Source: Nematostella vectensis
Taxonomy: Eukaryota > Cnidaria > Anthozoa > Actiniaria > Edwardsiidae
DNA length: 64,000 nt
Assembly: GCF_932526225.1 (NCBI RefSeq)
Contig: NC_064036.1
Coordinates: forward strand, 10,361,519-10,425,518
Reading direction: 5' to 3'
Shown here: one piece after another, positions 37,929 through 50,500 of the stretch
Layout: each line of letters begins with the position of its first letter
Numbering within the stretch: the stretch's first letter is position 1
Notes under the pieces: generated by a model
What the model saw: only the letters and a program-made list of their open reading frames with translations
Told to the model about the DNA's origin: nothing
Database searches by the model: none
Position numbers and translations under genes: made by a program

Positions 37929-37993
37929 CCATGTGAGGCTTTTAGTCGTCGCGTGACCGTTGATCGTTGTGATCACGTGATCGTTGAGATATG
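37929..37993. repeat. Dispersed block with GATCACGTGATC, copy 2
   Basis: This is the second copy of the block at 37402, about 530 bases away, with the same order CCATGTGAGG, CGCGTGACC and GATCACGTGATCGTT. It lies about 560 bases before the FERM-PDZ coding start and could be a regulatory element or a repeat remnant. Confidence 0.7.
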
Positions 37994-38460
37994 ACTTGCT
38001 TTATAAGCAATTTATGAGTTTTCCAATCACTCCATTTCTTTTTCTTCCCACTTAGATAATGAACAAAAACTGGAATCCCATATTTGATTAAAAAAACTAA
38101 AAAGATACCGTTTAGTTTGTTTGGGGCGAATTAAACCGTTTCACAGACAGACTGTCAGTTTCTTCGCGATTGTGCATAACTCACCGAACCCGGCTGATTC
38201 CTACGCATCGGGTTGCCCTGCTTGGCACACGCCGTACGTTCCGTTAACTCCATTCAAAATGTTTCTCTCCCGTGGTTAGGTGGACAGTAGGTGAGTGCAT
38301 CGAGCAAATACCGCTAAACCGGACTCCTTTCATCCACAGCCACCTGGCTGAATTAGCGAGTCGAACAAAGGCCCTAATAACCGAACTACACAAAGCTAGA
38401 TGTGAAATGAATTACCTCCGGTACAAACCCGTATCGACCAATCAGAGACGGATTTACTCG

Positions 38461-38472
38461 TGACGTCACGTG
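38461..38472 (+). promoter_or_regulatory. Composite CRE/E-box TGACGTCACGTG
   Basis: A perfect palindromic CRE (TGACGTCA, 38461-38468) overlaps an E-box (CACGTG, 38467-38472) 80 bases upstream of the FERM-PDZ start codon. CREB/ATF and bHLH factors are the known binders of such words. Position near a first coding exon makes a core-promoter role plausible. Confidence 0.5.
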
Positions 38473-38535
38473 CAGGGTGACAGTCGTATCTCGCTGGAGT
38501 TTTACTCACAGAAAGTGAGGATATTTCTTGCAGTT

Positions 38536-38586
38536 ATGAATTCGCACGAGGATGTCAAGTTTTGCATCGCGCGGATGGTCGTTTAG
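38536..38586 (+). promoter_or_regulatory. Upstream ORF overlapping the FERM-PDZ start
   Basis: An ATG at 38536 opens a 16-codon frame ending at TAG 38584-38586. It runs past the main ATG at 38552 in another frame, so ribosomes using it would skip the main start. The sequence TTTCTTGCAG just before it (38525-38533) also looks like an acceptor, so a 5' non-coding exon is possible and the uORF may or may not be in the mRNA. Confidence 0.4.
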
Positions 38587-41500
38587 GAGATCTGGCTCGT
38601 TTAGTTCGTTCAGACTTCGTAAATCTCAGCTGAGTTTCGACGAATTTAACGGACCGAAAAAGCCTTCTAAACATCGCGTAAGTATTTAATCGTGGATGTT
38701 TTTCAAATGCATAAAACAATCGAGCCCACTAAATAGCGCGGAGATAATTGGAACGTAAAGATCTATGTTTTCAGTTTTCTATATTTTGTGAGATTTCATA
38801 ATTCGCTGCGCAATTTTGCTGCGGATTTATTTTGACAATTCATTTAAAGAAGAAATCAATATTTGATATCAGAAGCTCTTTTCTGTTGCCGAGTCTCCAC
38901 TTGTCTTAACTTATCATTTACTTTTCTAAAGCGCTTCCATTTCCCGATTATCTTTTGCTTTTAATGGAACGGAAAACATTCTGTTTCTCATTATTTCTGC
39001 AAATTCAGACAAGACAGAAGATTTCACGAGTAACTCTTTTAAAGCAATTGGGCTAGAAAACGCTTTGTACTATGAAAGCCATTTTATACGAACTAATTCT
39101 TTTCAGCTTCATTAGTAAACGAAAGAAAGCTCGAATATGCACATCACATATGGACATCTGCGCTATTCGGCTCCAACAATACCAGTGTTGTTTTTTCTAA
39201 TATAATGACGATTTAAGAGAGTAGCTAAGCGATCTGTTGTAACAAGCATTGCGAACTAAATTCAGCCAAGTTATAAGGGCTACTAACTCTTCCGCATAAC
39301 AACTCAAGATGGAGAGATGAGAGATGGATCATGCATCATTAAATTTTGTGTAAATCCTAGTTTCTTATGCTACCCCCGAGGGTAATAATAGCTGGAGATG
39401 AAAGCTTTTCGTGTTTCTGTATTATGCAATTATATCAAGAAAGGAAATTCCGTAGTATGTGTTTTCAAATTTCTTATTGTGATTCAAGAGTATTGAAAAC
39501 TCATAAAAGTAGTAGATTTTTTTTGTTTAGGTGTTTTTTTAGCTTATTGTCCTTTCTATTTATGTTCTTTTTTTGCCTGTTCTTCTGTTTTACTTTTTGT
39601 TGCCTGCCGTATTTCCATAATTGCTTATTTCCAGTTGCCTTTTTGTTGCGCTTATCATTTTTGTTATAACCTTGTTTTTGCCTTGTTCAGATTATGCTTT
39701 TTTTATTTCTTTTCCCTTTGTTGTTTTGTCCCTCTTTTTATATCTATATTAAGGTGTATTTGTTCGCTACCTTGCGGAAGAGTTTTGCTTGTTCGCAATC
39801 TCTTTTTCTATGCCGCCCCTAGGGTCTTTAAGATAAGCACCTCTTGATTACCCCAGGCACGGTATATTTGCATCAGCATCATACAGGAAAAACAACAATC
39901 ATTAACAACATATTTTGAACCTTCGAATTAGACCCTAGACGTCCGGTCGATCTAGACTTTTTTGGCTGAGCTCATACCCACGTACACGCGACTGTATGGC
40001 AGCACGTAGCTATTTGAACCTTGCACGTGGGCAGTGAATTGTTGGACTTGTCTTCATGGACAGATTGCCGTGTCCTCATAGACAGATTGGCTTGTTATCG
40101 TGAAAAGTTGGACAGTTTCACGTGAATTAATTGACTTGTTTTTTGTGGACATTATGACTCAATGTGTCAATGTGCTCGTAGACAGTTGTACTAGGCCCGT
40201 GTAAAGTCTGCCTACTTGTGTGCAATTCAGTACAGACAACGCCACAACAATGATGCCAACAAAAACATACACATCATGTTAATACCAATTAGCTATCCTC
40301 GCTTTTCTTCCCAGTCCTTTTGACCCAAAGTATCCATAATACTAAATTGCGCATTTGGTTGTTATTTCCCCGCCTTTCCTAGTGGCTCCACAGTGGCTAA
40401 TTCTCAGGACGTTCCCTTTTCCTTAGTCTACCGCTACAGTAGCTTTTCTATTGGAAGTCTCCCTCGGTTTTTCTTTCTCCTGTTGTCATTAAGACTTTTC
40501 TTTTAGTATAGTTTCCCGCGTTCCACTTACTCCCCCAGCTCTGGCAAAGTTGTACCGTACGTCCAGTAGACTGTCCCCTGTCGCCCGCTACCTATCCTTT
40601 TGATCTTCCCTGTGGTACCGTACGTCCAGTAAGGCTGTCTTTTGTCGCCCGCTACCTATCCTTTTGATCTTCCCTGTGGTACCGTACGTCCAGTAGACTG
40701 TCCCCTGTCGCCCGCTACCTATCCTTTTGATCTTTCCTGTGGTACCGTACGTCCAGTAAGACTGTCTTTTGTCGCCCGCTACCTATCCTTTTGATCTTCC
40801 CTGTGGTACCATACGTCCAGTAAGAATGTCTTTTGTCGTCCGCTACCTATCCTCTAGATCTTGCCTGTAGTACCGTACGTCCAGTAAGGCTGTCTTTTGT
40901 CGCCCGCTACCTATCCTTTTGATCTTCCCTGTGGTACCGTACGTCCAGTAGACTGTCCCCTGTCGCCCGCTACCTATCCTTTTGATCTTCCCTGTGGTAC
41001 CGTACGTCCAGTAAGACTGTCTTTTGTCGCCCGCTACCTATCCTTTTGATCTTCCCTGTGGTACCATACGTCCAGTAAGACTGTCTTTTGTCGCCCGCTA
41101 CCTATCCTTTTGATCTTGCCTGTTAGTACCGTACGTCCAGTAAGACTGTCTTTTGTCGCCCGCTACCTATCCTTTTGATCTTCCCTGTAGTACCGTACGT
41201 CCAGTAAGACTGTCCCCTGTCGCCCGCTACCTATCCTTTTGATCTTCCCTGTAGTACCGTACGTCCAGTAAGACTGTCTTTTGTCGCCCGCTACCTATCC
41301 TCTAGATCTTCCCTGTGGTACCATACGTCCAGTAAGACTGTCTTTTGTCGCCCGCTACCTATCCTTTTGATCTTGCCTGTTAGTACCGTACGTCCAGTAA
41401 GACTGTCTTTTGTCGCCCGCTACCTATCCTCTAGTTCTTCCCTGTGGTACCATACGTCCAGTAAGACTGTCTTTTGTCGCCCGCTACCTATCCTTTTGAT

Positions 41501-44500
41501 CTTCCCTGTGGTACCATACGTCCAGTAAGACTGTCTTTTGTCGTCCGCTACCTATCCTTTTGTCCTTTTGATCTTCCCTGTGGTACCGTACGTCCAGTAA
41601 GACTGTCCCTATCTCCCGCTACCTATCCTCTAGATCTTGCCTATGGTACCGCACGTATAACTAAGGTCGCCTCTTCTGTATTTTTCCGCTTTTCTGACCC
41701 GTTTGTCCCATGTTGACTTAGGGCAATCGGCGTAGCGACGATAGGGCCGAGGATGCCGCCATTGTGGTACTTTTATCTTATATTCTTCTCTTTTTGCCTT
41801 TAATTGCTCGTAACACGCTAATTCACACTAAGTCACTATATTTCACTTTTCACAATCCTTCATTTAGAACACCCACAGCTCCTTGTGCCATCTTGAAAGG
41901 CAACCAAGCGTTCATTTGAAAGTGAATGTTGACCGAGCATTCTCGGAGACGTGATAAAGAGGATCTCTAACTTTGCGTGGTCTGTAGTCAATTCGCTTTT
42001 GATCGAGGGCTTTGTTGTCTTTTAAGAAGGCCCATGGAACTGGAGTATTTCTAATCTAAGTTCTCACAATCTAAGTTTTTAATAAGAAAATAAAAAATAA
42101 AGAAATAAAAACATTTTTGTAATTAGATTTGATACCATGGCTGATTTTTCCGGTTGGGTCGCTCCATAACCCGGATGAACGATTGATCCACCCATATGAT
42201 AACATATTACATGCCGCGTTCTATTGTTAAATCGACTTAAGAATCCAATATTACTTTCAGTTTATTAAAAATCTGTATCTCCTGGGATTGAATTCACCAT
42301 AAAGACTAACAACAAAACACATGACTAAACTTCAACTTAACCAGCTTGCAACGCTTTTAAACTGCTTGACAAATTCAAAACACGACTCCGAACCGTATCG
42401 AACCGAACTAACTCATCAAACGGATGTCTTCCCTAAACAAGTTTATTTCACCCATTTTCTTTCCTGGTCCAGAATTTGCTCTCGCGTACCTTAGACTTGC
42501 TTTCGCGTTCTCGTTCAATTCGAATTTGTCACTCGATCATGTTGCTCTTATCTTATATCACAACCCACGTGACACCTCAACTTTCCTGCACACTGCATGA
42601 CGTCACCATTTACTTGTAATATATGCATACTAATGATGTTCTTCGTGCTAAATTACAGATCGGCGACGGAGATAAGCTCATCAATGTTGTGCTGCTAAAT
42701 GGAGAGCGTCTTAACGTCCGTGTCCTGGTAAGGACGAAAATAGTCTAGGGATAGATTTACAGGGAGATATCCTTATTGTCATGTCACGCTGTTAAGATAA
42801 GGAGATCCTCTCCTGGGTTCAGGCTGCGCTATGCCATGCACTTTGTACCATGTCACGCCCCTGGTGCTATGTAACGCTGTGTCATGCCTACCGTTGTTGC
42901 ATTGTCACGCTGTCACACACTTAGCGCCATGTAACGCTGTGTCACGTCTACCCTTGTTACCTTGTCACGCTGTCACACACTTCATTAATTCTTTGTCACG
43001 CTGAGTCACACTCTTGGCGCCATGTCATGCGAGGTGAGTCACACCCTTGGCGCCATGTCACGCGAGGTGAGTCACACTCTTAGCGCCATGTCACGCTGAG
43101 TCACACCCTTGGCGCCATGTCACGCGAGGTGAGTCACACCCCTGGCGCCATGTCACACTGTGTTATACCCATGGTTACAAGTAACACTGTGTTACACTCT
43201 TAGCGCCATGTCATGCTTAGTCACACCCTTGGCGCCATGTCACGCTGAGTCACACCCTTAGCGCCATGTCACGCTGAGTCACACCCCTGGCGCAATGTCA
43301 CGCTGTGTTATACCCATGGTTATATGTAGCGCTGTGTTACACTCTTAGCGCCATGTCACGCTGAGTCACACCCCTGGCGCAATGTCACGCTGTGTTATAC
43401 CCATGGTCACATCTAACGCTGTGTTACACTCTTAGCGCCATGTCACGCTGAGTCACACCCCTGGCGCAATGTCACGCTGTGTTATACCCATGGTCACATG
43501 TAACGCTGTGTTACACTCTTAGCGCCATGTCACTCTGATTCACACCCTTGGCGCCATGTCATGCTGAGTAACACCCTTGGTGCCATGTCACACTGTGTTA
43601 TACCCATGGTTACATGTATCGCTGTGTTAGCGACATGTAATTGTTAGTCACACCCTTGGCGCCATGTCACGCCGAGTCACACCCTTGGCGACATGTTACG
43701 AGAGGTGAGTCACACCCTTGGCGCCATGTCACGCTGTATCACACAATTGGCGCCATGTCACGCTGTATCACACACTTGGCGCCATGTCACGCTTGTGTTA
43801 CACCCTTAGCCGCATGTCACGCTGTGTCACACCCTTAGCCGCATGTCACGCTGAGTCACACCCATGTCACGCTGTGTCACACCCTTGGCGCTTTTTCACG
43901 CTGTGCCACACCTTTGGCGCCATGTCACGCTTAGGCACACCCTTGGCGCCATGTCACACTGTATCACACCCTTGGCGCCACTCCACGCTGTGTCACACCC
44001 TTAGCCGCATGTCACGCTGAGTCACACCCATGTCACGCTGTGTCACGCTGTGTCACACCCTTTGCCGCATGTCACGCTGTGTCACGCCCTTGGCGCTTTG
44101 TCACGCTGTGCCACACCCTTGGCGCCATGTCACGCTGTGTCACTCCCCCGCGTCACCGTGTAATGGCTGGATAGACTTATATTGCTTATATTCACTTATA
44201 TATTGCTTATATTCACTCTTATATATTGCTTATATTCACTTGGGTTGTTTTATTGTAGTCGACTGCTACAGGGCAAGATCTCTACAACACAATCTCCGAT
44301 CATCTCGGTCTCTCAGAAACCATTTTCTTTGGTCTTATGATCATAAAAGGTAAGATAATCTTAAATTATTTTGAATCCTTACGCCACAAAAGTCGCCAGT
44401 AAAAGTACCGTTAAACTGTCACAATTATCGAAATGAATGTGTCTTGTTTTATTTTAGATGGTGAACATGAGTTTTTAGATCTCAACGAAAAACTTTCTAA

Positions 44501-47500
44501 ACTCGCCAAGTATGCTCCGCACTTATGGAAAGATGACGTAAGTGAACAATGCTACTCACCTCTGCATTCCATAACCGTAGCAACAAAACATATATTTGAA
44601 ATGTTTATTCGTATAGCGCAAACTAACAGCGCGATCAAATGCGCTTCACATGTGACTGACTTAGTGTGTAGTTACGGACTACTCCACGCAGTTTACATTC
44701 ACGAGTGGTGGTTAGTGTGTAAGCACCGTTACTGGGATACACGGGCCAGCGTCCCACGGGCCAGCGTCCCCTGCGTTTCGTTGACGTCCCCAATACAAAT
44801 GACAGGATTTACTGTCCGCTATGACTTTTTGCGTGACAAAGCCGGTACGCCCTTGCGCCCCTCCCTCTAAATGCTTGCAACAGGACCCAGGCTCTCAACT
44901 ACTCTTCTCTACTACTCTAAAAAGCCCAAATAGTCGTGTTCGTGAACCAGAAGAATAAATACAATACACCAAAAACTGGAATTCGACTCTGCCAAATTTT
45001 CGTCTTTAATACGATTTCTTGAGTCTGCCCTGAAGAAGTCTTATTAAAGACGAAAATTGATCAAAATCGAATTCCAGTTTTTGGTGTACTACTCTAACTA
45101 ATACTCAATATTTGTTCATTTGTTCTGTAGGTGTCCTGTAACTCTTCCTTAGTCTTTACAATTTTCTTCCGTGTCAAGTACTACGTTGAAAACATCTGTC
45201 TCCTGCAGTAAGTAGAGTTGCGTAGCACTCGCTTTGATTCGTCAATGGTCATGGATACTTGACGTGACTTGGTACTATTTGGGATATTTGGGCATTGAAA
45301 GTTGGAAGGAAATTATTTGCGCGACTAACACTAAAAGTGGCTACTAAGCAGACTGTCACGCAACCTTTCCCTCCTCACAATGGAAAGGGTAACTTTACGT
45401 GACCGACATTAATAACGGCTGCCTGGCATACTAGTAAGCTGGCTACGTGATTGACGTTCTTTGCTTATTTAGGATATCATTTTTTTTTTTCAGGCAACAG
45501 AGCACACGTCACTTGTATTATCTTCAGTTACGGAAAGATGTTCTCGAGGGAGGAATCTTCGTGCACGAGGAGACGGCGATGCTACTCGCCTCGTACGCCT
45601 TGCAGGCGGAGGTGGGAGATTACAACCAGTCCGTCCACGGAAATGATTACTTCGTCCCAGAACACTATCTTCCACAACGGGTGAGTTTATGAACACGCGC
45701 AGAACGCTATTTTCTACAACGGGTGAGTTTATACACGCGCAGAACGCAATTTTCCACAACGGGTAAGTTTATACACACACACAGATTGCTATTTTCCACA
45801 ACGGGTGTGTTTATACACACGCGCAGAACGCTATTTTCCACAACGTGTAAGTTTATACACATGAGAAGGAGTACTTTGTCCCACGACACTACCTTTCACA
45901 CCGAATAGGTTTATACACATGTAGACGACTTTTTCCAACCTGAACACTTTCTTTTACAACGAGCACACGACAATGAGTAATTAGAAAACTATAATGTACA
46001 ATGAAGTTTTTTTTATACATGGCAATAACTATTTTGTCCCAGAACAGTATTTGCAAAGATGATACATTTATACGCATACACAAGTACGTCCGGGAACAAT
46101 ATCTTCCACGACATTTAAGGCAATGATTACTTAGTCTTAGAACAACATTCTCCACAACTTGTGCGTTTATTGTATTTTTTTTTTCGCTTATTGGTTATTG
46201 GCATTGTCCGCATTTAGTGTGATGGGGCATCATCATCATTAGCATCATATTATTATCATCATGGTGTGGTATAATTTCAATAATCTGGAAGCTGTAACTT
46301 GTATTTGTTGTATTGTTAGACGTTAACTGTTGTCGGTATGCGCTTGATGTCTACCCCTGAGGCTGCCAAAGAGTCCGACATGGGTTCCGTTGTTAGTGTC
46401 GCGACTCTTATACTAACCACACCTAGCTTGCAACTCATGCACTTATATATTAACCATTTTACTAGCAATACTGATACGCTTTACCCTCTTATACTGACCA
46501 CACCTCACTAGCAATACTCAGGCACCCCGCACTATTATACTAACCAATTTACTAGCAATACTGATACGCTTTACCCTCTTATACTGACCACACCGCACTA
46601 GCAATACTCAGGCACCCCGCATTATTATACTAACCAATTTACTAGCAATACTGATACGCTTTACCCTCTTATACTGACCACACCGCACTAGCAATACTCA
46701 GGCACCCCGCACTATTATACTAACCAATTTACTAGCAATACTGATACGCTTTATCCTCTTATACTGACCACACCGCACTAGCAATACTCAGGCACCCCGC
46801 ATTATTATACTAACCAATTTACTAGCAATACTGATACGCTTTACCCTCTTATACTGACCACACCGCACTAGCAATACTCAGGCAACCCGCACTATTATAC
46901 TAACCAATTTACTAGCAGTACGTATGTGCTTTGCACTATTATACTAACCAATTTACTAGCAGTACGTAAGTGCCTTGCACTATTATACTAACCAATTTAC
47001 TAGCAGTACGTATGTGTCTTGCACTATTATACTAACCAATTTACTAGCAATACTTATACGCTGTTGCACTCTCAACGCCAAACCCGACTTTCCGGTCTGT
47101 AAAACCAATCCAATTAGTGCGATACAAGCTGCTATTGTGGCAACCAAGTCATCGTTTTAAGAAGGTTTGCCAATTATCAAGCGAGAATCATTCACGAACT
47201 TGATCATTTACGAACTTGATAACAAGGAAGATTCAATAGTGCTCTGATGTGCACTCAAGCATTGAATGAAATAGTACGTTTCTCGCATACTCATTGATTT
47301 TGATTGCTTGACTTCGCAAAATTGTCAAGGTTGCCACGGTAGCGCAATGTAAAATACTAAAATTCCACTTGAAAATTTATTTGAAACCCACGAGACAACA
47401 CGAATTACAGCACAGGGATATTTAAGTTTTTAGATCTTTATAAAGAAATTTATAATTGCAATATTTCAACAGGCCATCGCCAAACTGACAGCTTCGTACA

Positions 47501-50500
47501 TTCGCAACACACTTCCTCAGCTCCACAAGGCCCACACGGGGATCAGTGACGCGCAAGCTGAGATTGAGTATCTCAAGGTACTTGTTACTCAAACCATTAA
47601 AGGGATCTGCTCAGCCTACCCGAGATGCATTGCCTTGTACTCAGTATTTTTGACGCAAGCGTGAAGTGAAACAAAGCAGTGCATTCTGGGAAGGCCATTT
47701 TAGCACCGTACACTCTCTGGGACCCTGACCGTCACTATGACGTCACTATTATCCGAAGGGAGGACGTGAAAAAGGGGGGGGGGAATAAGAAAGAAGAGAG
47801 CGAGGACAGTTTTCAAATTTCTTTTTACCTTCTTCCATTAAAAAATATATTCAACTACAAAACTCTAGAATTACAATTCAAAACTCAAGTCTGTTTGCTT
47901 GGGTTTGCTGACGGGCATGGAGTTGTTGTCTGGGAGTGAAGAATTATCAACATTATTTACAAATTCAACTTTTGTTTGATTGATCCTAAATTATCCTCTG
48001 TTTGGACAGTTTCTGAATAAACACTTTTATTTTCTCTAGGAGGCGCAAAAGTTACAAGAATATGGAATCATCTTCAACAAAGTATCTAAGGTAAATTTAA
48101 CTCCGAGCCGTAAAATACGAGTTAAAGAATGCCTTTAACATTTCTCATGAATGTGTTGTATTTTCTTTCAGTTCAAGAAAGACAAACGCGGGAGCTACAG
48201 TCTGGGGATCAGTGTTCGCGGGCTCATAGTTTACGAGGTAGGGGGACGTCTCCATTGGCAATACACCATCAGGTCACGTTCAGTCATTCAAAACTAACCT
48301 TTTTGTTCGCGTTTTAATGGGCAAGCTCACCCTACCCAGAATGCACTGTATAATTCCATTATTAGGAATTGTAATTAGTAAAGCATCCTGAATGATTCAC
48401 ATTTTGAAACATTGTCTGAAATTGACAAGTCTTCTCACCAGTTTCGCCAGCGCCGAATATGGCCGCCAAAGCAAGGCATCATGGGTAAAACTGTATTATT
48501 TTCTAGGAAAGAGGGATTGTCAAGAGTCCCGTGTTTCGTCATCCATGGCAGAATATCAAGCGAATGGCATTTCACGTGAGTAGATTCCTAGCCTGAGACA
48601 GACACAAACCCTCGGTCTTCCTCATGCTACGCTCTGGGGCCCCAAAGTTATGTGCGTTTCTTGCTAGACGACCCAGAGTTCTGTGCGGTCATGCTAGAAG
48701 ACCCAGAGTTCTATGCGGTCATGCTAGAAGACCCAGAGTTCTGTGCGGTCATGTTAGAAGACCCAGAGTTCTGTGCGGTCGACCGTATGCTAAAGTGTTT
48801 TTCACTATTTGACGAAGGCCGAGCGATATTTTTTCTTTTCAAAAATGTGTTTTACTGACATGTTACTTGTTCAATAGTTACATGACAGCTGTTGTAATCC
48901 ACAAAGAGGTTGAATAACATCTTCGCTCTCGATCTGTAACAGACCTTTATGTTCTTTGAATATTACAGAGACGGCGGTTCTTCATCGAAGCACATGGGCC
49001 ACCGGAAACGTCCAAAATCGTCCTTTACACCATAAGTTACAAAAAGTAAGTTAACGGGGTGCATTGCAAGAGTTTGTCCCGACCACGTGATGTAAACATT
49101 CTCGTCACGTATTCGTGTTACCTCAACAACGAGGCAAAGGATCACAGCCTTTTTTTCTATTCAAAACGCCTCAAGTAGTATTTACATTCGGTAGTATTCA
49201 CAACGTTTTGTCATATTATGTCGTCACTAAATTCGGAAATGATGTGTTTTTACTGGTTCCGAATTTAACATGATCTTTGTTTATAGTGAGTGTCGAGTAA
49301 GTGTGAAAACACATTTGTTTTAATATACGTTTTGGCTTTTGGTGATGTATACACTTACGACCATCGTTTAGGCTGTATGAATCGTTACATAATAGTCACG
49401 TCTTTTCCTTTTCACCTAACTCGGCATTCGCTTACATTTTTACTCATTCGATTATCTCTCGAGTACCGTTAGTCTCATATTTTGTAGCCGGTTACCGAAG
49501 TGTTTTACATACTTACCAAAAAAACAACGCTCAATCAACTGAACACAAGTTGATTTTTTTTTGTTTCATAAGTTGATGTCTTTTTTGTTTCATAAAGAAG
49601 GATATATAAGTAAAGACATTTGTAAGATTTAAACATATTTATTTTAAATTGTGTTTAGGCAGCAATAACTCGAAATGTTAACTGTTCATCGAACAGTCTG
49701 TGTCTAAGTATGTTATTGAATACCATTCTTTTTTTTTTTTGCCTTTTGACAATTTTCTCTACCTCCAAGATGTTTTGATGCTTTTATTTTGTGCTGAAAA
49801 AATAGCGACTGATTTTTTTGTAGCGCAGTTTTACTTTTCTTTTGTTTTTAAATTATTCTCATTTGTTTTTTTTTTTTTTCATTTTAACCCACAGGTCTCG
49901 TTACCTTCTCAAGATGTGCACGTCATTCTACAAATTCCAGATGATGATGGGCATAAAGCTTTCGAGTCTGAGGGAGTTCCCCAAGGATGGATGTGAGTTT
50001 CTTTTTCCCCGCCACTAGGCGAGCAGGGCGAATGATAGACAAGCGGGGGGGAATATTAGGCGAGCAGGGGCGAATGATAGACAAGCGGGGGGAATATTAG
50101 GCGAGCAGGGGCGCAGGGGCGAATGATAGACGAGCGGGGCGAATGATAGGCGAGCAGGGCGAATGATAGACAAGCGGGGCGAATGGTAGGCGAGCAGGGG
50201 CAAATGATAGACAAGCGGGGCGAATGGTAGGCGAGCAGGGGCCAATGGTAGGCGATCAGGTGCGAATGGTAGGCGAGTAGGGGCGAATAATAGACAAGCG
50301 GGGCGAATGGTAGGCGAGCAGGGGCAAATGATAGACAAGCGGGGCGAATGGTAGGCGAGCAGGGGCCAATGGTAGGCGATCAGGTGCGAATGGTAGGCGA
50401 GTAGGGGCGAATAATAGACAAGCGGGGCGAATGGTTTGCGAGCAGGGGCGAATAAAAGACGAGTGGGGCGAATGATAGGCGAGCAGGGGCGAATGATAGG

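Larger units (their letters stand above)
30006..38460. other. Intergenic region between divergent genes
   Basis: The left edge should hold the promoter of the minus-strand gene; an AAGATGGCGG motif lies at about 30400. Further right are a 35-bp minisatellite (33238-33995) containing a MITE, a palindromic pair ACTAAACATAAGTTTAGTAA near 36774-36815, and two copies of a CACGTG-bearing block (37402 and 37929). The remainder is AT-rich with no recognised gene. Confidence 0.45.

Noticed and set aside
42780-44155. Possible CRISPR-like array
   Set aside because: Units are contiguous and variable with no constant repeat/unique spacer alternation. The host is an animal and the array lies in an intron.
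43641-44353. Cys/His-rich frames of 65-107 codons
   Set aside because: Translation of the 30-bp minisatellite. The last part of one frame merely overlaps the true exon 3 in another phase.
48449-48490. Alternative exon (FRQRRIWPPKQG) after FERM exon 9
   Set aside because: It joins in phase but does not resemble FERM F3. The exon 48507-48575 gives the expected HPWQNIKRM strand instead.
48624-48858. Frame with repeated EDPEFCAVM peptide
   Set aside because: Four copies of a 30-bp intronic minisatellite, not a protein.
49700-49996. 98-codon frame ending QVSLPSQDVHVILQIPDDDG
   Set aside because: Wrong phase of FERM exon 12. The spliced phase gives the conserved YLLKMCTSFYKF helix.
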